Source of the DNA: an uncultured bacterium
GTDB lineage: Bacteria > Bacteroidota > Bacteroidia > Sphingobacteriales > Sphingobacteriaceae
Direction: 5' to 3'
DNA length: 9,824 nucleotides
NCBI GenBank assembly: GCA_903958995.1
Contig: CAJBVG010000306.1
Span: forward strand, 1-9,824
How positions within the stretch are numbered: position 1 is the stretch's first letter; each line of letters opens with the position of its first letter. Below the pieces are notes generated by a model that worked only from the letters and a program-made list of their open reading frames with translations, ran no database searches and was not told the DNA's origin. Positions 8,365 to 9,824 of this stretch are shown here, piece after piece. Position numbers and translations under genes: made by a program.

Positions 8365-8394
8365 CAAAGATACGCTTATATGTTACAACGCAAA
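8365..8394 (-). promoter_or_regulatory. Bacteroidota-type promoter for the efflux operon
   Basis: On the minus strand TTTG (8394-8391), an 18-base spacer and TATCTTTG (8372-8365) match both elements of the Bacteroidota housekeeping promoter (TTTG / TAnnTTTG). Transcription would begin near 8358, giving a leader of about 20 nt to the ATG at 8337. The spacer contains TGTTACA (8381-8387), a 3-bp-arm inverted repeat where a MerR-type regulator could sit, but it is too short to call an operator. The leader also holds GATTCTAATC (8344-8353), a 4-bp-arm inverted repeat. Confidence 0.6.
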
Positions 8395-8434
8395 TGCAAA
8401 ACATCTGTTTTCGTAATCTTTTAAGGTCTTTTCG

Positions 8435-8442
8435 TATTATTG
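8435..8442 (+). promoter_or_regulatory. Weak candidate -7 element for the M61 peptidase gene
   Basis: TATTATTG differs from TAnnTTTG at one base and lies 22 bases before the ATG at 8465, implying a leader of about 15 nt. No TTTG is found at the right distance upstream; the nearest candidate is TTTT at 8408-8411, with a 23-base spacer. It is listed because it is the best plus-strand match in the divergent gap. Confidence 0.25.
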
Positions 8443-8464
8443 TGAATAGGATATAAATCGACAT

Positions 8465-9824
8465 ATGAAAAAAATTATCACCCTAATCGTAATCGGCATG
8501 ATGGCAAATACATTAGAAGCAGAAAAAATTAGTTATCAATTAACTTTTCCAGAAGCGCAAGGTCATTATGTAAATGTAACGATGGATGTAAAAACGAGCA
8601 AAGATGAAGTGGTTGTAAAGATGCCTGTTTGGGCACCGGGTTCATATTTAGTTCGTGAGTTCGCTCGACAGGTAGAAGGCTTTAATGCTAAAGCTGGTGG
8701 TACATCATTGTCATTTGTAAAACGCGACAAAAACACTTGGGTAATTAAAAATCCTACGAAATCAGCAATTAGTATTTCCTACAAAGTATATGCATTTGAA
8801 CTTACAGTGCGTACCAGTTTTATAGATGAATCGCATGCCTACTTAAATGGCACAAGTATATTTATGTATGTAGATGGTCAATTAAATCAAGCTTCTGAAA
8901 TACTCATTACCCCGAATTCAAACTGGTCGAAAATCTCGTGTGCATTACCAAGCGAGAAAAATAATGCTTATCATTTATATGCAGAGAATTACGACATTTT
9001 AGCCGACTCTCCTATTGAGATTGGGAATCAGACCATCATTGAGTTTACGGCTCAAGGAGTGAAGCATAGTGTAGCTATGATTGGCCCAGGCAATTATGAT
9101 GCAGAGAAAATTAAAAAAGATTTTGCAAAAATTGTGGACGAAGCTACTTCTGTTTTCGGAACTCATCCATGTAAAAACTATACCTTCTTTGTGCACAATG
9201 TTCCAGCAGGTGGAGGTGGACTAGAACACTTAAATTCTACAACCGTTCAAGTGCAACGTTTTGCTTACTCTAACGAGGCTACATACCAATCATTTTTAGG
9301 ATTAGTTGCTCATGAGTATTTTCATTTATGGAATGTGAAACGATTACGTCCGGTAGTGCTCGGTCCATTTAATTATGATGTGGAAAATTACACGAGAATG
9401 CTATGGGTTTCTGAAGGGTTCACTGCATTTTACGACAATTGGTTAGTTAAACGTGCAGGGTATAATACTCCAGAGAAATACTTAGATATTATTGCAAACG
9501 AATATTCAGCACAAACAAATTTACCGGGCGATAAAGAGCAATCGGTTGCTGATGCAAGTTTTGATGCGTGGATAAAATATTACAGAAGAAATGAGAATTC
9601 AAATAATACTCAAGTATCTTATTATGATAAAGGAAGTATTCTTGCATCCTTATTAAACCTAATGATTATTGAGCATTCGGGAGCAAAGCAGAATTTAGAT
9701 AATTTAATGAGCTACCTATACGAAGAGTATTACAAAAAGAAAAATACAGGTTTTACTGACGAGCAATTTAAAGTTGCAGCGGAGAAATTTACAGGTAAAA
9801 ACTTGGATGAATTTTATAAAAACT
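8465..9824 (+). CDS. M61-family (glycyl aminopeptidase-like) zinc metallopeptidase, exported, partial (C-terminus off the right edge)
   Basis: The frame is open from ATG at 8465 to the window end, 453 codons. Residues 1-19 are a signal peptide (MKKIITLIVIGMMANTLEA, cleavage likely after A19) with no lipobox, so the enzyme is probably periplasmic or secreted. Residues about 20-180 form the N-terminal beta domain of M61 enzymes, including the family motif VWAPGSYLVREF (55-66). The catalytic domain shows the substrate-binding motif GGLEH (251-255), the zinc site HEYFH (283-287, with E284 as catalytic base) and the third zinc ligand E317 in WVSEGF. Studied M61 enzymes remove N-terminal glycine or alanine. 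Full-length members have about 580-640 residues and end in a PDZ domain, which lies beyond the window. No Shine-Dalgarno is seen. It is transcribed away from the efflux operon with a 127-bp shared upstream region, and no functional link between the two is apparent. Confidence 0.94.
   Translation, partial: MKKIITLIVIGMMANTLEAEKISYQLTFPEAQGHYVNVTMDVKTSKDEVVVKMPVWAPGSYLVREFARQVEGFNAKAGGTSLSFVKRDKNTWVIKNPTKSAISISYKVYAFELTVRTSFIDESHAYLNGTSIFMYVDGQLNQASEILITPNSNWSKISCALPSEKNNAYHLYAENYDILADSPIEIGNQTIIEFTAQGVKHSVAMIGPGNYDAEKIKKDFAKIVDEATSVFGTHPCKNYTFFVHNVPAGGGGLEHLNSTTVQVQRFAYSNEATYQSFLGLVAHEYFHLWNVKRLRPVVLGPFNYDVENYTRMLWVSEGFTAFYDNWLVKRAGYNTPEKYLDIIANEYSAQTNLPGDKEQSVADASFDAWIKYYRRNENSNNTQVSYYDKGSILASLLNLMIIEHSGAKQNLDNLMSYLYEEYYKKKNTGFTDEQFKVAAEKFTGKNLDEFYKN

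Noticed and set aside
8999..9196. Minus-strand open frame of 65 codons inside the M61 peptidase gene
   Set aside because: It is antisense to the catalytic domain near the GGLEH motif, with no promoter or family signal of its own.

Overview
The window looks like a piece of a Bacteroidota chromosome, probably from the environmental or marine-type Bacteroidia. The DNA is AT-rich, every complete gene ends in TAA, most starts lack a Shine-Dalgarno sequence, and two intergenic gaps carry the Bacteroidota promoter element TAnnTTTG. The gene families fit this: an E1-type 2-oxoglutarate dehydrogenase, an M61 peptidase, and an RND pump with a lipoprotein adaptor. I cannot name a genus from sequence alone.

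Layout. On the minus strand, 1843 down to 1 is the first two thirds of the 2-oxoglutarate dehydrogenase E1 gene (sucA/odhA), cut by the window edge. Also on the minus strand, 8337 down to 1957, is a tight cluster in transcription order. It comprises a membrane-fusion lipoprotein (8337-7291), an RND inner-membrane pump (7284-4201), a TolC-like outer-membrane channel (4201-2888) and a MerR-family regulator with a cobalamin-binding domain (2847-1957). Gaps between these four are 6 bp, a 1-bp overlap and 40 bp, so they are probably one operon. On the plus strand, from 8465 to the right edge, is the start of an exported M61-family zinc aminopeptidase, transcribed divergently from the pump operon. 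The only gaps above 50 bp are 1844-1956 and 8338-8464, and both hold candidate promoters. No RNA gene, mobile element, CRISPR array or long repeat was seen.

How it works together. The lipoprotein adaptor, the proton-driven RND transporter and the outer-membrane channel form a complete tripartite efflux pump across both membranes. The substrate cannot be read from the sequence. The fourth gene encodes a regulator of the CarH/LitR type, a family whose studied members use adenosylcobalamin as a light sensor. Its place at the end of the pump operon raises the possibility that the pump is under cobalamin or light control, but this is inference. The E1 gene belongs to the TCA cycle and seems to have its own promoter. 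The M61 peptidase has no visible functional link to the pump.

Most of the window is ordinary core and efflux content. The pairing of the cobalamin-binding regulator with the pump is the one point that deserves a real follow-up.
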